A DNA stretch of 7,047 bases from Eubacteriales Family XIII. Incertae Sedis bacterium (GTDB lineage: Bacteria > Bacillota > Clostridia > Peptostreptococcales > Anaerovoracaceae), in the NCBI GenBank assembly GCA_031276775.1, contig JAISML010000129.1, positions 1 to 7,047 on the forward strand. The letters run 5' to 3'. Position numbers and translations under genes: made by a program. Positions 6,190-7,047 of this stretch are shown here, piece by piece. The notes under the pieces are model-generated. The model was not told the DNA's origin. It saw only the letters and a program-made list of their open reading frames with translations, and made no database searches. The number at the start of each line of letters is the position of its first letter. Within the stretch, counting starts at the first letter, position 1.

Positions 6190-7047
6190 TCACCGGTCTT
6201 TTCCCATCCAATCCCTGATGATCTGCGCGTATACGCGGCAAGCGTCCGTCAACTCGTCCGTGCGCACATATTCATCGTCGGTGTGCGCAAGTCCTTCCTC
6301 GCCCGGACCGAATCCAAGCGTGGGAATCTCCAATTCCCCCGCGCTCATGCTTCCGTTCGTGCAGAATGAATACTTGCCGATTTCGACGGGAAACCCCGAC
6401 GTTCGGATGGATTGCGCCACCGTTTGCACGGGCGCCGCATCCTCCGGCAATCTCCAGGCGGGGAAAAACCGATCCCCCTCTATCGTCCGTCCGGTGTAAG
6501 TTTTTTCACGCCCGTATGCGACGCTTATTTTCATTTCCGCACCCGGATCGCTTTTTTTCAGTATATTGAGTACGTCGTAATAGTCCGCAAGGACGCTTTC
6601 CCTCGTTTCCCCGCACAGCAAACGGCGATCTATCGTCGCCGTGCAGCAATAAGGCAAAACACTGGCGCCCGGATAAGGCGCGGAAGCGATATCGGTCAGT
6701 TCACTGATCCCTTCCCCCAGGAAATCATCTTTGCGCACGCTGCTTTTTCGTAAGAGGGCAAGATAGTCCATCATCGTATACACCGCATTTTTCCCCAATT
6801 GCGGATTGGAAGAATGCGCCCCCTTTCCAAACGCCTCCGCCTTGATCTCGGTCCGTCCCCGCTGTCCTATCTTCAGCTTCATTTCCGAAGCTTCGCCGAT
6901 GATGACCAAGTCGGGCCGTGTCCTGCGCAGCACTTCCCCAAACGCGACGCCCTCAAACTGTTCCTCGTTCACGGTTCCCGAAACATAGACGTCGCCGCAG
7001 ATCCTGTCTTTTTCGGGTATCAGGCGCGCGGCGGCATAGAGCATGGC
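6190..7047 (-). CDS. M20-family zinc hydrolase resembling YgeY (N-terminal part beyond window)
   Basis: The frame is open through the right edge (a GCC codon precedes the first visible ATG), so the 285 residues seen are the C-terminal two-thirds or so of an M20 amidohydrolase. Counting from the first visible residue: G-T-V-N-E-E at 24-29 carries the catalytic base Glu and a zinc-binding Glu, G-E-A-S-E at 51-55 a further metal ligand, H-S-S at 78-80 the dimer-domain His, and G-L-A-H-T-D at 252-257 the last metal-ligand His. The first His and Asp ligands must lie off-window. V-Y-V-S-G-T-V-N-E-E, I-D-R-R-L-L-C-G-E-T and G-F-G-P-G-E-E resemble YgeY, the selenium-metabolism-linked hydrolase group, more than ArgE or DapE. 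M20 enzymes cleave an amide bond, often an N-acyl or carbamoyl amino acid; YgeY's substrate is not established. It ends 88 bases before E1 alpha, so it may be co-transcribed. Confidence 0.82.
   Translation of the reverse strand, partial: AMLYAAARLIPEKDRICGDVYVSGTVNEEQFEGVAFGEVLRRTRPDLVIIGEASEMKLKIGQRGRTEIKAEAFGKGAHSSNPQLGKNAVYTMMDYLALLRKSSVRKDDFLGEGISELTDIASAPYPGASVLPYCCTATIDRRLLCGETRESVLADYYDVLNILKKSDPGAEMKISVAYGREKTYTGRTIEGDRFFPAWRLPEDAAPVQTVAQSIRTSGFPVEIGKYSFCTNGSMSAGELEIPTLGFGPGEEGLAHTDDEYVRTDELTDACRVYAQIIRDWMGKDR

Overview
The window holds part of one co-directional gene cluster read entirely from the minus strand. I see no gene on the plus strand, no tRNA or rRNA, and no CRISPR array or insertion sequence. 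Strong AGGAGG-type ribosome binding sites, GC-leaning codon choice and NhaC-type and AcoAB-type proteins would suit a Bacillota-like bacterium (Paenibacillus- or Clostridia-like), but the organism cannot be named from this sequence. Both edges cut through genes.

In transcription order (right to left): (1) the C-terminal part of an M20-family zinc hydrolase resembling YgeY (6190-7047, 5' end missing); (2) an 88-base gap with two small adjacent palindromes; (3) thiamine-diphosphate-dependent E1 alpha (5139-6101) and (4) E1 beta (4145-5119) of an acetoin-dehydrogenase-type 2-oxoacid dehydrogenase complex; (5) a classical NAD(P)-dependent short-chain dehydrogenase (3339-4133); (6) the lipoyl-bearing E2 acyltransferase (2152-3327); (7) an 85-base gap; (8) an NhaC-family secondary transporter (498-2066); (9) the N-terminal half of an amidinotransferase/dimethylargininase-like protein starting at GTG (1-471, 3' end missing). 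Genes 3 to 6 lie 11 to 19 bases apart, and the ribosome binding sites of the short-chain dehydrogenase and E2 overlap the preceding stop codons, so this core is very probably one translationally coupled operon.

Working model (inference): the transporter imports a substrate. The M20 hydrolase and the amidinotransferase-superfamily enzyme cleave an amide bond and modify or remove a guanidino group. The short-chain dehydrogenase oxidises a hydroxyl, and the E1/E2 complex cleaves the resulting 2-oxo acid or alpha-hydroxyketone to acyl-CoA. No E3 (dihydrolipoamide dehydrogenase), regulator or promoter is visible. The combination of an acetoin-dehydrogenase-type complex with guanidino-modifying and YgeY-like hydrolases is the most unusual aspect; the true substrate is not determined by the sequence.
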